DNA from: JBBECJ01 sp963763325
GTDB taxonomy: Bacteria > Chloroflexota > Chloroflexia > Thermomicrobiales > CFX8
DNA length: 64,000 nucleotides
Direction: 5' to 3'
Assembly (NCBI GenBank): GCA_963763325.1
Contig: CAVXOL010000002.1
Location: forward strand, 210,225 to 274,224
The position numbers were made by a program, and so were the translations under genes. The notes beneath the pieces are model-generated. The model was not told where the DNA came from, made no database searches, and saw only the letters and a program-made list of their open reading frames with translations. Below, piece by piece: positions 27,983-37,934 of the stretch (position 1 is its first letter; each line of letters opens with the position of its first letter).

Positions 27983-28459
27983 ATGAGCACGCTCACCGTG
28001 ATGACCTTTGAGAACACGACGGACGCCGGCAAAGCACTGGAGAGCCTGCGGGGCATCCAGCGGGCCGACCAGATATCAGTCAACGACAGCGCGGTAATCA
28101 TCAAGAATGAGAACGGCGAGGTCGAAGTCCAGGATGGCCATAGCAGGGCTGTCAAAGTCGGCGCAGTCGCCGGCGGCGCATTGGGAGGATTCATGTTCCT
28201 GTTCGCTCCGGTTGCGGGTGTGGCGATCGGAGCCGCAGCCGGCGGCATGATCGGCAAGCTCCTCGACACCGGGGTTGAGCCTACGTTCGTGAAGCAGGTC
28301 AGCGAAGAGCTGCAGCCAGGGACGTCGGCACTCTTCGTCATCACCGAGCGTGGCAACCTCGAAGCGGCTCTCGCCGTGTTACGGCCATTCAAGGGATCGG
28401 TCTATCACACCAGCCTGCCGTCTGATGTCCAGCAGGCGCTGGAGGATGCGCTCAAGTAG
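27983..28459 (+). CDS. DUF1269 family membrane protein
   Basis: 158 residues from ATG 27983, eight bases after AGGAG. It is the closest relative here of the gene at 17557: STLTVMTFENTTDAGKALESL, RADQISVNDSAVIIKNENGEVEV, a glycine-rich hydrophobic hairpin (GAVAGGALGGFMFLFAPVAGVAIGAAAGG), then EELQPGTSALFVITERG and an amphipathic end. It is convergent with the third LuxR regulator; about 50 bases separate their ends. Confidence 0.88.
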   Translation: MSTLTVMTFENTTDAGKALESLRGIQRADQISVNDSAVIIKNENGEVEVQDGHSRAVKVGAVAGGALGGFMFLFAPVAGVAIGAAAGGMIGKLLDTGVEPTFVKQVSEELQPGTSALFVITERGNLEAALAVLRPFKGSVYHTSLPSDVQQALEDALK

Positions 28460-28509
28460 TGATGTCTAACGCCAGTTCGATGATGCAGGAATGCCCTGCG
28501 GTCACATCA

Positions 28510-31404
28510 TCAGGCGGAAGATGCTCTCCGGTCGTCGTTCTCGTCCAGACCCGTTGCTGAGGTGTCGCGCTCATAGGTAGCGGCGTCGCTGGCTGTCAGC
28601 AGACCGAGCGCGCGTGCCTTGTACAGCGCCTCAGCGTGCGTCCAGACACCAAGCTTGCCATGCACACTCTCGATGTGACGCTTCACGGTGAAGCCGGAGA
28701 GCCGCAAGGCGTCAGCAATTTCATTATTGGAATACCCATCGGCGATCATCCGCAACACATCGAGTTCGCGTGCGCTGATCGGGTCGTCTGTCGCTCCCCG
28801 ATCAACCATCGTTAGATGCTCTTCCGGTTCGCCCAGCACGTCCAGAATTCGCTGACAGTACGCAGGCGAAACCGAATCTCCCTGCACAAGCTGCAGCAGT
28901 TGCGTCATCGGTAAACCGTTGTCGGCGAAAACGTGCAGATAACCGCCTCGTTCGCCGTAACGAAGCGCGCGACGGAGCGCGTCAGTGGCTTGACCGAGAT
29001 TGGCGGTTTCCAGGTGGGCGAGCGCCAGCAGGACATAGATCTCGATGGCGTCGCCAATCCGGCCATCGCCCTCTGCAGCTACCAGGCAACGCGTCAACAG
29101 GCCGATGGTCTCCTCAGGGGATCCCTGCGCGATCAGCATACGTGCGTACACCAGGTGTTCATGCAACTTTTCAAATTTTGGAAGGTCATCTGGCGCGAGC
29201 CTGCGAGTCGTGGGCCCATTCCAGCGCGGTGCCGATGTCCCCGTGCGACAGTCGAATGCGGACGGACAATGCCTGGGCGATGCCGGCATGCCACGCCAGT
29301 CCGGCGCCGCGCGCTCGGGCCACGGCGAGTTCGGCATACTCCAACGCCTGACTTGTCTCGCGGCGCGACCACGCCAGCCGAGCCTGAGCCATGCGCAGAT
29401 CCCAGAGACCGAAACCGAGTGGGCTATTGTCGACGTTCGCCTGGCACTCATCGAGTAATTGCTGGGCGTGTTCGAATTGGTGCCGCTCGCGCTTGATTTG
29501 TGCCAGACAGGTTAACGCGAGACGCCGGCTGACGATATATGAATCCGGACTGGCGGGAATTGCCTCGTAGCAGGCAGTCGCGTCATCGAGTCGTCCCTGA
29601 AGCATCCGAACGTGCCCAAGCTGAAGTATCACCATCGCCTCGTAGATCGGCGCGCTGTGCGCAACTGCGTACGCGTGGGCAGCCAACAGCTCCTGGGCCG
29701 CGTCATCTGCCCTTCCCTGACGATACATCCCGCTACCGGCCTGAATGCGAGTCAGCGCGTCAATACGTCGCCGCAGCTGCAGCGGATTGATCGTGGGGAG
29801 ACGAGCCAACGAGGACGGAGTGAACGCTTGTCGTTCGTGCCGAGCCAGGAAATCCTGCGCCTGCCTGGCGTACTGGAGCGTTGGCATACCGTCGGCGTAG
29901 TACCGGTTCAACTCAGCAAATGCACAACAGACATTCGCCAATCCAAGCGTATCGTTGGTTGCCTCATATATCTGCTGTGCCGGGGCCAGCAGGCCCGCTA
30001 CGTCGGACAGGGCACCGGATCTGAAGATGCGCCCAGGCCGCCATGACGGCCAGTTCCGCGTCTGACGCGATCAGCTGTTCCGGCAATGCTCTCAGCCAAC
30101 CAAGTGTGGTCGTGATCTCTTCTTGACCAAACATGGAGGTCACAGCCGGGACAATCATCATGGCCGCATGGGCCCAATCCTCACCGGCGAGCGCATAGTC
30201 GATTGCTTCCCGCGTCATTCCTTCCCGTTCGCACCAATAGCCCGCTCGACGGTACAGAACGATGCGCTCTCGCTTCGTGAGGATGACGTTCGCCCGCTGG
30301 CGCAGGAAGTCCCGGAAGAGCGGCTGGTATTCGAACCACCTGCCGGTTGCGTCGAGTGCCACCAGGAACAGGTTCGACTGCCGTACCCGCTCCAAAAAAC
30401 CAGTCAGCGACGGGCTGACGTCCAGAACTTCTCGACACAGATCGCTGGAAATGCGGTTGAAGAGCGCGGTTCTGAGCAGGAATGCCTGCAGCTCGGGCGA
30501 TTGTTTCTCCAGCACCTCCTGAAGAAGGAAGTCCTTCACCAGTTGATTCGTCGAATCAAAATGATTCAGAAGATCTTCCCCGGATGTTTCGCTATCGGCG
30601 AGCGTGATGGCGAACATCTGCAGGCCGGCAACCCAGCCGTCCACCCGATCGTGAAGGGTGTGAACATCATCGTCCGACAACTCGATGCCCATGACGTCGC
30701 AGAATCCCTGGGTTTCTGCCAGCGTGAAGCGCAGATCGCTCGCGTCGATGTGCTGCGGCTGCACATCGTGCGTCAACCACCTGAGCGACCGTGGAGTCGA
30801 GGAACGGCCGCTAATGATGATGCGTACCACCGATGGCTGGTGATCGGTGAGCGCCAGGATCACGTCATGCGCCGCGTCCGATTCGATCAGGTGATAGTCG
30901 TCGAGGATGAGGACAAACGGCGTCGCCATGCTGCCAAGATCGGCAAGCAATTCCGTCACCGATTGTGCGCGATCGACCGTGCGCCCCTCGCCTCCTGGGT
31001 CGTGCAACCTGGTCGGTGGCTGACCGGACCCACGAATCGCTGCCGACAGGTAGGCAACCAGGAGACGAGGATCGTTCTCAGTTTGCCGTCAGTGCCACCC
31101 AGTTCACCGGCAAATCGCTCACTGCGGCCCATTGGGCTAACAATGTTGACTTACCAAACCCGGCCGGAGCAGTCACCAAGGTCAGCGGATGGATGACCGC
31201 CTTATGCAACTGGTCGATGAGCCGCGGTCGATCAACGCGCCTGTCACGCACCTGGCGCGGTCGGAATCGCGATGACAGTAATTCTTCTGCATGCGTCGGG
31301 CCTTCCCGCGAGGGAGGGTCGTGAGCAGAATGCAGCATAAGGATTGGCCCCATCTCGAATCCACGGTGCTCGATCAGGCTGTGTATATGTGAGTTGCGTG
31401 ACAA
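28510..31404 (-). pseudogene. MalT-like LuxR family regulator (third of three), three frameshifts
   Basis: Stitched, this is about 920 residues with Walker A APAGFGKSTLLAQW, Walker B LILDDYH, TPR repeats and a C-terminal LuxR helix-turn-helix (ISARELDVLRMIADGYSNNEIADAL, then TVKRHIESVHGKLGV). The frame breaks near 31078 (an extra T turns ANE into a stop), near 30015 and near 29205 (an extra A). The text on both sides of each break aligns with the intact paralogue at 20692, so the gene was complete. Start at 31404 is approximate; the ATG at 31338 is also possible. Real decay and sequence error cannot be told apart here. Confidence 0.8.
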
Positions 31405-31968
31405 CGACTTTCAGAACTTTAGGATAACACGCCTTCCATCACACACATTCCCGCACTGGCTGGATCGCCTCGACCGTCGATCCAGGTTTCGGATTATGCG
31501 CTCTGCTGGCGGTTGTTGAACATCGTGACCTGCGGAAGTCATCGGACGCGCCGGAACAATTCATCCGTCGTCCGTACGACCGGCAACTACGCCGGATCGG
31601 TTGATATGAGCAGCAGGAATCAAGAGTATGTTGTATGCGAGCGATCATTGCGAAGGCAATGAAAATCGATCCGACGAATCTCCCGATCCCTGCTGTCACT
31701 GGAATTGGGGCTATCGTCGGATCGATCCGTTGCATATCCCTCCCGGAAGTCGCTCACACACAACTCCTTCCCCCCCTTCCCACGGCAGTCCGGCGCGCCC
31801 CCCACGCCGCCGGACACCAACCCCGGCTCCCACCAATATCAGGAGCCGGGGTTGCGCTGCCGTGCGCGTGTTCGGATCAGTCTCACGAGGGTGTTTTCGG
31901 TTTGACGTAGCCTTGCCGGACGGACCTGGCGCTGGCACGGCTGACCATGGATGCCCAGCGCGATGAGG
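31405..31968. other. Intergenic stretch with stem-loops
   Basis: About 560 bases between a regulator start and the end of a minus-strand membrane gene. No coding frame is convincing on either strand. It holds a separated inverted repeat (ATCGATCCGAC 31665-31675 and GTCGGATCGAT 31716-31726), a C-rich tract around 31765 and the stem-loop at 31819-31853. Confidence 0.45.
31819..31853 (-). terminator. 12-bp stem-loop downstream of membrane gene
   Basis: AACCCCGGCTCC (31819-31830) pairs perfectly with GGAGCCGGGGTT (31842-31853), with an eleven-base loop. It lies about 115 bases beyond the stop of the minus-strand gene at 31969. No T tract follows, so termination is only likely. Confidence 0.5.
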
Positions 31969-32835
31969 CTAGGACTGATCGACAGGTTGAACCTGAGCGG
32001 GCTTTGCGGTTTGTGCTACCAGGCGCGCAAACAGACCATATCCGTAAGCCATCATCAGGCAGCCGATCAGGAGCAGTAGGCCTGTCTGGAGGGCGAGACG
32101 GACCGTGAACGCAGTGACGAACTCCCGGATGATCGTCTCTTGCGACGCGTTCTCCACTTTGCTCACCATCCAGACCCGGACGACTGGCACGGCGACAAAG
32201 AGCAGGAGCGCCGAGACGACGACGGTCGTTCCACAACGGCGAACAGCGACCTGTCGGTCATCGCTCAGAACGATGACCAGCGCCATCAACCCGATCGCGA
32301 TGACGCTCGCGATGAAGCCGGTCCAGCGCAGCACCTCAATGTACGGCTCTATCGTGGGAATATCCCGCTCCGCGAAGAGCTCGATCTCGAGTGTGCCATC
32401 CTCAAATTCCAGATCGACTGCCTGCTCCGGCTCGATGACTCGCGCGACCGCGACGACGAGTACCTGGAGGAGGCGGGACTCGATCGTGATCGTCGGCCGA
32501 TCGCCGGTCACCATCATTTCGTGGAGTTGTGTCGCGATCGATGCCAGGATCTCCTGGAAGCGCTCACCACCGAGGATTCCCGCGACCACCCGTTCGATCG
32601 CATCACCGGCAACCGCGTTGGCGATCGGACGCTCCTCCAGCAGCCGCTCAACGATTCGGTCGGCAAGCGCCAGCCGCACATCTTCCTGATCGAGGACATC
32701 GGTCGTCGTTGAAACGAACTGGGAGCTGTTGACGAAGTTGAGTTCGAGCCACGTTGCAACGTTGCCGAGGCAGAGTCCCACGGCAGCAACGATCAGGAGC
32801 GGCAACCACACACGACGCCTCATTGGCGTACCCAT
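31969..32835 (-). CDS. Hypothetical membrane protein with large external domain
   Basis: 288 residues. One N-terminal helix (about residues 10-28) is followed by about 140 residues without hydrophobic stretches, predicted outside the membrane. That region starts WLELNFVNSSQFVSTTTDVLDQEDVRLALADRIVERLLEERP. Three helices follow at about 170-190, 205-222 and 245-268. This topology and the phrase with successive 'VRLALADRIVERLL' resemble actinobacterial membrane proteins of unknown function. The end is soluble (AQTAKPAQVQPVDQS). ATG 32835 is used; ATG 32823 is an alternative. Confidence 0.7.
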   Translation of the reverse strand: MGTPMRRRVWLPLLIVAAVGLCLGNVATWLELNFVNSSQFVSTTTDVLDQEDVRLALADRIVERLLEERPIANAVAGDAIERVVAGILGGERFQEILASIATQLHEMMVTGDRPTITIESRLLQVLVVAVARVIEPEQAVDLEFEDGTLEIELFAERDIPTIEPYIEVLRWTGFIASVIAIGLMALVIVLSDDRQVAVRRCGTTVVVSALLLFVAVPVVRVWMVSKVENASQETIIREFVTAFTVRLALQTGLLLLIGCLMMAYGYGLFARLVAQTAKPAQVQPVDQS

Positions 32836-33030
32836 TCGTTCATGACCGCTGGTCGATTCGTGACGAGCTAGCTCGTCTCTGGTCGACTCGTCTCAGCAGC
32901 CTGCGACTCGCCGGCGGTCTGCGTGGCTGGCTGCGTTGCATCCGCACCGACCGCATCATCTGATGGAGTGGAGGTGATGTCGGCAGCATATCCGACGACA
33001 TCGGTGTCAGTCATCGCCACACCGGTCACT

Positions 33031-33252
33031 TCAGCGTGACCCATCGGAGGTGCTGATCCGCTCAACCGCGACCATGTCACCGGTGTCGATAGCTGTCAGG
33101 ACAACCTCGTGCCCCACCTCCAGGTCGTGAGCAATGTCCGTACGAATCGATTCGGTCGCAACCCGAGCGCGGTCGAACTGGTCGAGAGCACGCTTCGCCG
33201 AGTTCTCGTCCTGGAAGGCAGCAATCACGAACTGGACGGGTATCAGACTCAC
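33031..33252 (-). CDS. Short DUF1269-like protein
   Basis: About 73 residues from GTG 33252, ten bases after GGAAGG. It carries only the first beta-alpha unit of the DUF1269-type fold (SLIPVQFVIAAFQDENSAKRALDQF) and an acidic strand pair (HEVVLTAIDTGDMVAVERI), without the hydrophobic hairpin. A second frame overlapping its end continues with an Ala/Thr/Asp-rich tail down to about 32868, so the gene may be longer with a frameshift near 33050. Confidence 0.5.
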   Translation of the reverse strand: MSLIPVQFVIAAFQDENSAKRALDQFDRARVATESIRTDIAHDLEVGHEVVLTAIDTGDMVAVERISTSDGSR

Positions 33253-33490
33253 CTGACTCGTCCTTCCGAATCGACGCAACCAGAATCGCGATCAGCCCGA
33301 CGCAGCCTGAACCGTCACCACGATACCGTCGCCGCCACGGCACGTGATCAAACATGCGGACGTAGTCGAGGGGTGTAGTCACCGGTCCTCGCTGTGCCGG
33401 CCGCAACGTCGACCAACGACTACACCCACCTGGCGCATGGCACGCACACCTTCCAGATGTAGATTGGGTAAGAAATGAAGGAGATCAGCA

Positions 33491-33769
33491 ATGACGGAGT
33501 TCCGCAGTCGGTCCATACGCCACGTCGACGACACGCAGCACGCCACGGCATCCCAACACCATGCTCTGTATGCCGGCATCGCGTTGAGTATCTACGCCAT
33601 GCTGGTCGCTTCTGGCAGCCCTTCCTATGTCACCTGGATAGGTGCGCTGGCCGGCGTTACCACCGTGAAGTCGTGGTATGACGCTCACCGCATGATGACC
33701 CACGATGGACGTGTGCCGGTGATTGCACGGCACCGGCCGACGCCACCTGCCAGCATCGACCGTGAGTAG
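33491..33769 (+). CDS. Small membrane protein
   Basis: 92 residues from ATG 33491, eight bases after AAGGAG, a strong site. A polar His-rich start (HVDDTQHATASQHH) precedes one or two hydrophobic helices (ALYAGIALSIYAMLVASG and YVTWIGALAGVTTVKSW). It ends in a basic tail with RVPVIARHRP. No family is recognised. It stands alone on the plus strand between minus-strand genes and an MFS remnant. Confidence 0.55.
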   Translation: MTEFRSRSIRHVDDTQHATASQHHALYAGIALSIYAMLVASGSPSYVTWIGALAGVTTVKSWYDAHRMMTHDGRVPVIARHRPTPPASIDRE

Positions 33770-33867
33770 GTCGGTTGAACCTGCTGACGACACACGTAGG
33801 TCGCCACGGAGTGCGACTCGTCGTGCAGCTAAACCGCATCGGCTTGTACATCGTGAACGGCTGACAT

Positions 33868-34246
33868 CTCTAGACGGACCGATGACGCTGCTTCCGCGCA
33901 ATCGACGTAGAACCAGCGATCGCGCCGCAGCTCGAAGTTCAGCGATCGGAGAGATTACAGACGGCGCTGGCGTTCTACACGCTCGTCATGGCAGCGGGCA
34001 TGATCAATGGCAGCAAGCTGTCGGACATCATCGGGCGTCGCTGAGCGTTCTACGCTCGGCTTCATGGCGATACGCCATGATCTCGATTGCAGTGGCGGGG
34101 CTCATCGCGGTGTGGCCGCCCTGTTCCTGCCCGGACGAGTACGGCATACCGCAGCCGAACGGAGCAGCGGGCAACTGGAGCCATCGGCCGAAATTGAGTC
34201 GCTCTCGCCAGAGTCCGCGCCCCAACCACCTGTTAAGAACATCTGA
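33868..34246 (+). pseudogene. Remnant of an MFS (DHA2-type) drug transporter
   Basis: In changing frames the sequence reads as the start of a DHA2 permease: an 'SLDGPMT' piece, then PQLEVQRSERLQTALAFYTLVMAAGMINGSK-like helix 2 and LSDIIGRR, the conserved motif A of MFS proteins at about 34030-34042. A stop follows at once. The next sensible part, around 34080-34246, looks like a last helix and tail (AMISIAVAGLIAV, then VAALFLPGR). About ten helices in between are gone, so this is a gene reduced by an internal deletion plus frameshifts. Confidence 0.6.
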
Positions 34247-34287
34247 AGTGGTCGGGCTTGCTCCTGTTAAAAGTATGTGAAGTGGTC
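34230..34287 (+). repeat. Two imperfect 24-bp direct repeats upstream of arcA
   Basis: Copies at 34230-34253 and 34264-34287 share 20 of 24 bases, including the ends CTGTTAA and TGAAGTGGTC. Their start-to-start spacing is 34 bases, about three helical turns. The first overlaps the end of the MFS remnant. They could be regulator sites for the arc operon or a local duplication. Confidence 0.5.
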
Positions 34288-34514
34288 CACATTACGACGG
34301 CTTACATACGCCCCCAATTTACGCCCGGACGGCTGTACCGCCCGAACGGGCCACTTACTATCATCGGCTCATCAAGGCGCAGAACGACGCACTACATGTC
34401 TGCGTCACAAGCTTGACGCTCCGCAGTCAGTCGGTCTGGCGTAGGGGCATTCCGCCTTCCGAGACGACGGCCACGTGGCGACCAGATCACATGAGATAAG
34501 AGGAGTGTGACGAC

Positions 34515-35777
34515 GTGTCTGCATTCGGTGTTCACTCCGAAGTCGGAAAGCTACGCAAGGTGATGGTCCATCGCCCGGATCTCAGCCTCAAGCGGTTGAC
34601 TCCCACCAACCATGATGACCTGCTCTTCGATGATGTCCTCTGGGTCGATCGCGCGCAGCAGGAGCACGACGAGTTCGTCGCATTGATGCGCAGTCGCGGC
34701 GTTGAGGTGTTCTATTTCCAGGAACTCCTCGCTGAGACGCTCGCGGCAAGCGACGAAGCGCGCGGCCTGCTCGTCGAAGCCGTCGCGTCACCCTACACCG
34801 TCGGCTGGTCCGCTGCCGACGAGATTCGCGCGTTCCTGATGAGTCTCGAACCCAGCAAGCTGGCAACGCACCTGATCGGCGGGCTCACGGCCGCCGAGGC
34901 CGACCTCGACTGGGACGCGCTGCGCGACACGTCGCTGATCGCGGCTGCGATCGACGACGACGGTATCTTCGTCCTGCCGCCGCTTCCCAATACGTTGTTC
35001 ACGCGTGACTCATCCTGCTGGATCTATGACGGCGTCTCGGTGAACCCGATGTACTGGCCGGCCCGCCGGCGCGAGGCGCTGAATGTGTTCGCGATCTACC
35101 GCTACCACCCGATGTTCCAGGATGCCGGATTCAACTGGTGGTACCCGGAGCTTGGCGACAGCGGCCGGTTCGATATCACCGATTTCGGCCGGGCAACACT
35201 CGAAGGCGGCGATGTCCAGCCAATCGGCAATGGGGTCGTGCTGATCGGGATGAGCGAGCGGACTCAGGCGCGCATGATCGAACAGATCGCCAGGTCCCTG
35301 TTCGCGCAGGGAGGGGCCGAGCGGGTCATCGCCTGTGTGATGGGCAAGGACCGAGCGCACATGCACCTCGACACGGTCTTCACGATGCTGGATCGCGACA
35401 AAGTCACGGCCTATCCAAAGGTCGTCAATGAGATTCGCCCCATCAGCCTTCGACCCGGCCGCAAGGAAGGCGACTTCCACGTGACGGTCGAAAAGGACTT
35501 CATCTCGTGCCTGCAGGACGCGCTCGGCGTCAAGAAGCTGACGGTCGTCGAGACCGGTGGCGACAAGTACCAGCAGGAACGCGAGCAATGGGACGACGGA
35601 AACAACACCGTCGCGATCGAGCCGGGCGTCATCGTCACCTACGAGCGCAACACCTACACGATCGCGAGCATGCGCCAGGCTGGTGTCGAGGTGCTTCCGA
35701 TTCATGGGTTCGAGTTGGGCAAGGGTCGCGGTGGCGGACACTGCATGACCTGCCCACTGCTGAGAGACCCTCTCTAG
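34515..35777 (+). CDS. arcA: Arginine deiminase
   Basis: 420 residues, the usual length. The enzyme converts arginine to citrulline and ammonia in the cytoplasm, the first step of the arginine deiminase pathway. Family landmarks are all visible: an N-terminal SEVGKLRKVMVHRP strand, FTRD near 165, EGGD near 232, the HLDTVF histidine motif near 280, and the catalytic cysteine in GGGHCMT at about residue 410. It starts at GTG 34515, nine bases after AGAGGAG. It heads an operon with arcB, arcC and transport genes, the standard context. The 34 bases between repeats upstream may be regulatory. Confidence 0.96.
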   Translation: MSAFGVHSEVGKLRKVMVHRPDLSLKRLTPTNHDDLLFDDVLWVDRAQQEHDEFVALMRSRGVEVFYFQELLAETLAASDEARGLLVEAVASPYTVGWSAADEIRAFLMSLEPSKLATHLIGGLTAAEADLDWDALRDTSLIAAAIDDDGIFVLPPLPNTLFTRDSSCWIYDGVSVNPMYWPARRREALNVFAIYRYHPMFQDAGFNWWYPELGDSGRFDITDFGRATLEGGDVQPIGNGVVLIGMSERTQARMIEQIARSLFAQGGAERVIACVMGKDRAHMHLDTVFTMLDRDKVTAYPKVVNEIRPISLRPGRKEGDFHVTVEKDFISCLQDALGVKKLTVVETGGDKYQQEREQWDDGNNTVAIEPGVIVTYERNTYTIASMRQAGVEVLPIHGFELGKGRGGGHCMTCPLLRDPL

Positions 35778-35792
35778 CAAGGAGACTGGGCG

Positions 35793-36251
35793 ATGAAGCC
35801 ATGGGCGATCGTGATTGCCATCGTCGCCGGGCTGGGCATCGTTGCTCTCCTGATCTTCGACAGTGACGAGCGCGGCTTCACAGACCGCGCAAATGCGGAA
35901 TCGAGCACGCGGCCAGGACTGCAACTGGCCGCACTGGCCGGCATCGCACCTCCAGAAGATGCCATCGTCGTCATCGTCGATTCGGAACTGCTGGCGGATC
36001 AAATCGAAGCTCAGCTCGAGGAAGTCCGCGAGCACCTCACGGCCGCCAGAGAGCAGGCCGGTGAGCAGGCTCAGGACCAGGCGAGAGAGCGACTCGAACA
36101 GGCCAATCAGACGCTTGACGACGCTCTGGAGCGCGTCGAAGACGAGGCCGAAGACACCGACAACCTCGCCCGGAAGTCGAGGCTGGAGCAGGTGCATGCC
36201 GCGCTGACATCGATCCAGGACCAGATTGAAGTCTGGCTGGAGCAACTGTAG
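35793..36251 (+). CDS. Membrane-anchored coiled-coil protein
   Basis: 152 residues. One N-terminal hydrophobic helix (about residues 4-22) acts as a signal anchor. The rest is soluble and probably external. From about residue 68 to 150 it is a charged coiled coil (QIEAQLEEVREHLTAAREQAGEQAQ and RLEQANQTLDDALERVEDEAEDTDNLARKSRLE). It has no family I recognise. It starts 15 bases after arcA and is followed closely by the YfcC gene, so it belongs to the arc operon. A scaffold or periplasmic helper for the transporter is a guess. Confidence 0.75.
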   Translation: MKPWAIVIAIVAGLGIVALLIFDSDERGFTDRANAESSTRPGLQLAALAGIAPPEDAIVVIVDSELLADQIEAQLEEVREHLTAAREQAGEQAQDQARERLEQANQTLDDALERVEDEAEDTDNLARKSRLEQVHAALTSIQDQIEVWLEQL

Positions 36252-36294
36252 TGCTCATGTCACGGGCCAAGTGCGCGTGCATGGGGAGGTCATG

Positions 36295-37881
36295 ATGTCG
36301 ACGTCAGATATCAATCGAACAGATGCGGATGAGGCGGTTGAGTCCGACCCATTGGTCGTGCCCAATGGCCAGGAAGAGATCACTGCCTCAGCCGAGATTA
36401 CAGGCGATGAGCCAGGTGAGAAGAAGCGGCACTTCACGATACCAAGTGCCTACACGATCCTGTTCTTCCTGATCATTCTCACCGCGGCTGCCACCTGGTT
36501 CATCCCGTCCGGTTCGTACGAGTACAACGAAGCAGGCGAGCCACTTCCAGGCACCTACTACCCTGTTGACCACGATCCGCAGCAGATCGTGCTCGACTCA
36601 CTCAAGGCACCGATCAACGGTCTGTATGGCGTTCAGGACGAAACGGGGAACATCAGCTTCTGGAACTACGGCGAGCTGTTTGGCGCCATCGACGTCGCGC
36701 TGTTCATCATCGTCATCGGCGGGTTCCTCGGCGTCACGATGCAGACCGGCGCGATCAATGCCGGAATCGCGAACGTCGTCAAGACCATGCAAGGGCGCGA
36801 GAAGTGGATGATCCCCGTCCTGATGATCATTTTCGCCCTGGGCGGCACCTCCTACGGCATGGCCGAAGAGACGCTCGCATTCTATCCGCTGATCATCGCG
36901 GTCATGATCGCCGCCGGTTACGACGCGATGACGGGCGTGGCCGTCATCATGCTCGGTGCGGGCATCGGCGTGCTTGGCTCGACCGTCAACCCATTCGCGA
37001 CCGGGATCGCCTCGGGATTCGCGGATGTCTCGATCAGCGACGGGCTCTGGATGCGCGTCGCTGTGCTGATCATCGGGCTTGCCATCGGCATCTTCTTCGT
37101 GATGCGCTACGCGGCCCGCGTGAAGGCAGACCCGTCGAAGTCGCTGATTTTCGCGATGAGGGCCGAGAACGAACAGCGCTGGCTCGCCGGCCAGGGAGAT
37201 TCCGAGGATTTCGGAACCCTCACGGGCCGGCGTAAGGTCGTCCTCGTCTTCTTCTTCCTGGCATTCGCCGTCATGATCTACGGCGTCATTCCCTGGGAAG
37301 ATCTCGGCATCGGGATTCCAACGCTCTGGTGGTGGTTCCCCGAGATGACGGCTTCCTTCCTCCTGTTCGCGATCCTGATCGGCATGATCGGACGGCTGTC
37401 GGAGAAGGATCTGACTGATTCGTTCGTCAACGGGTCGCGCGACCTCCTCGGTGTGGCGCTCATCATCGGCATCGCTCGGGGCATCACGGTCATCATGAAC
37501 AACGGCATGATCACCGACACGGTCCTGAACTGGACCGAGGAGGCAGTCGCCGATCTTGGCGGCGCACGCTTTGTCCTGTTGCTCTTCATTCTGTTCATTC
37601 CGCTCTCTTTCCTGATCCCATCCAGTTCAGGACTGGCGACGGTCGCGATGCCGATCATGGCGCCGCTCGCGCTGTTCGCTGAGATCGAGGGCGAGCTGGT
37701 CGTGAGCGCCTACCAGTTCGGGAGTGGGCTCGTCGCGCTCGTTACACCCACCTCAGCCGTCGTCATGGGAGGACTCGCCATCGCGCGAGTGGGCTATGGC
37801 ACCTGGCTGAAGTTCGTCTGGCCGCTACTCATCGCGCTGACGGCACTCTGTGCGGTGGCGCTCGCCATTGGTGCGGCCTAG
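36295..37881 (+). CDS. YfcC-family permease, probable arginine/ornithine transporter
   Basis: 528 residues from ATG 36295, five bases after GGGAGG. A 60-residue acidic N-terminus precedes about 12 hydrophobic helices. Landmarks are FTIPSAYTILFFLIILTAAATWFIPSG at the first helix, a GGTSYGMAEETLAFYPLI segment, and a LIPSSSGLATVAMPIMAPLA segment. These are typical of the YfcC/DcuC-like (DUF401-type ion transporter) superfamily. Members placed in arc operons are usually thought to exchange arginine and ornithine. Transport of these amino acids here is inferred from position between arcA and arcB. Confidence 0.85.
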   Translation: MSTSDINRTDADEAVESDPLVVPNGQEEITASAEITGDEPGEKKRHFTIPSAYTILFFLIILTAAATWFIPSGSYEYNEAGEPLPGTYYPVDHDPQQIVLDSLKAPINGLYGVQDETGNISFWNYGELFGAIDVALFIIVIGGFLGVTMQTGAINAGIANVVKTMQGREKWMIPVLMIIFALGGTSYGMAEETLAFYPLIIAVMIAAGYDAMTGVAVIMLGAGIGVLGSTVNPFATGIASGFADVSISDGLWMRVAVLIIGLAIGIFFVMRYAARVKADPSKSLIFAMRAENEQRWLAGQGDSEDFGTLTGRRKVVLVFFFLAFAVMIYGVIPWEDLGIGIPTLWWWFPEMTASFLLFAILIGMIGRLSEKDLTDSFVNGSRDLLGVALIIGIARGITVIMNNGMITDTVLNWTEEAVADLGGARFVLLLFILFIPLSFLIPSSSGLATVAMPIMAPLALFAEIEGELVVSAYQFGSGLVALVTPTSAVVMGGLAIARVGYGTWLKFVWPLLIALTALCAVALAIGAA

Positions 37882-37934
37882 GCAATCGTGCCGAAGTCGC
37901 AAGGGACAGTAGGGTTCGAAGGGAGAATCATTCG

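Noticed and set aside
35010..36245. Open frame of 411 codons on the minus strand opposite arcA and the coiled-coil gene
   Set aside because: arcA is unmistakable on the plus strand; the minus frame has no motif and no ribosome binding site.
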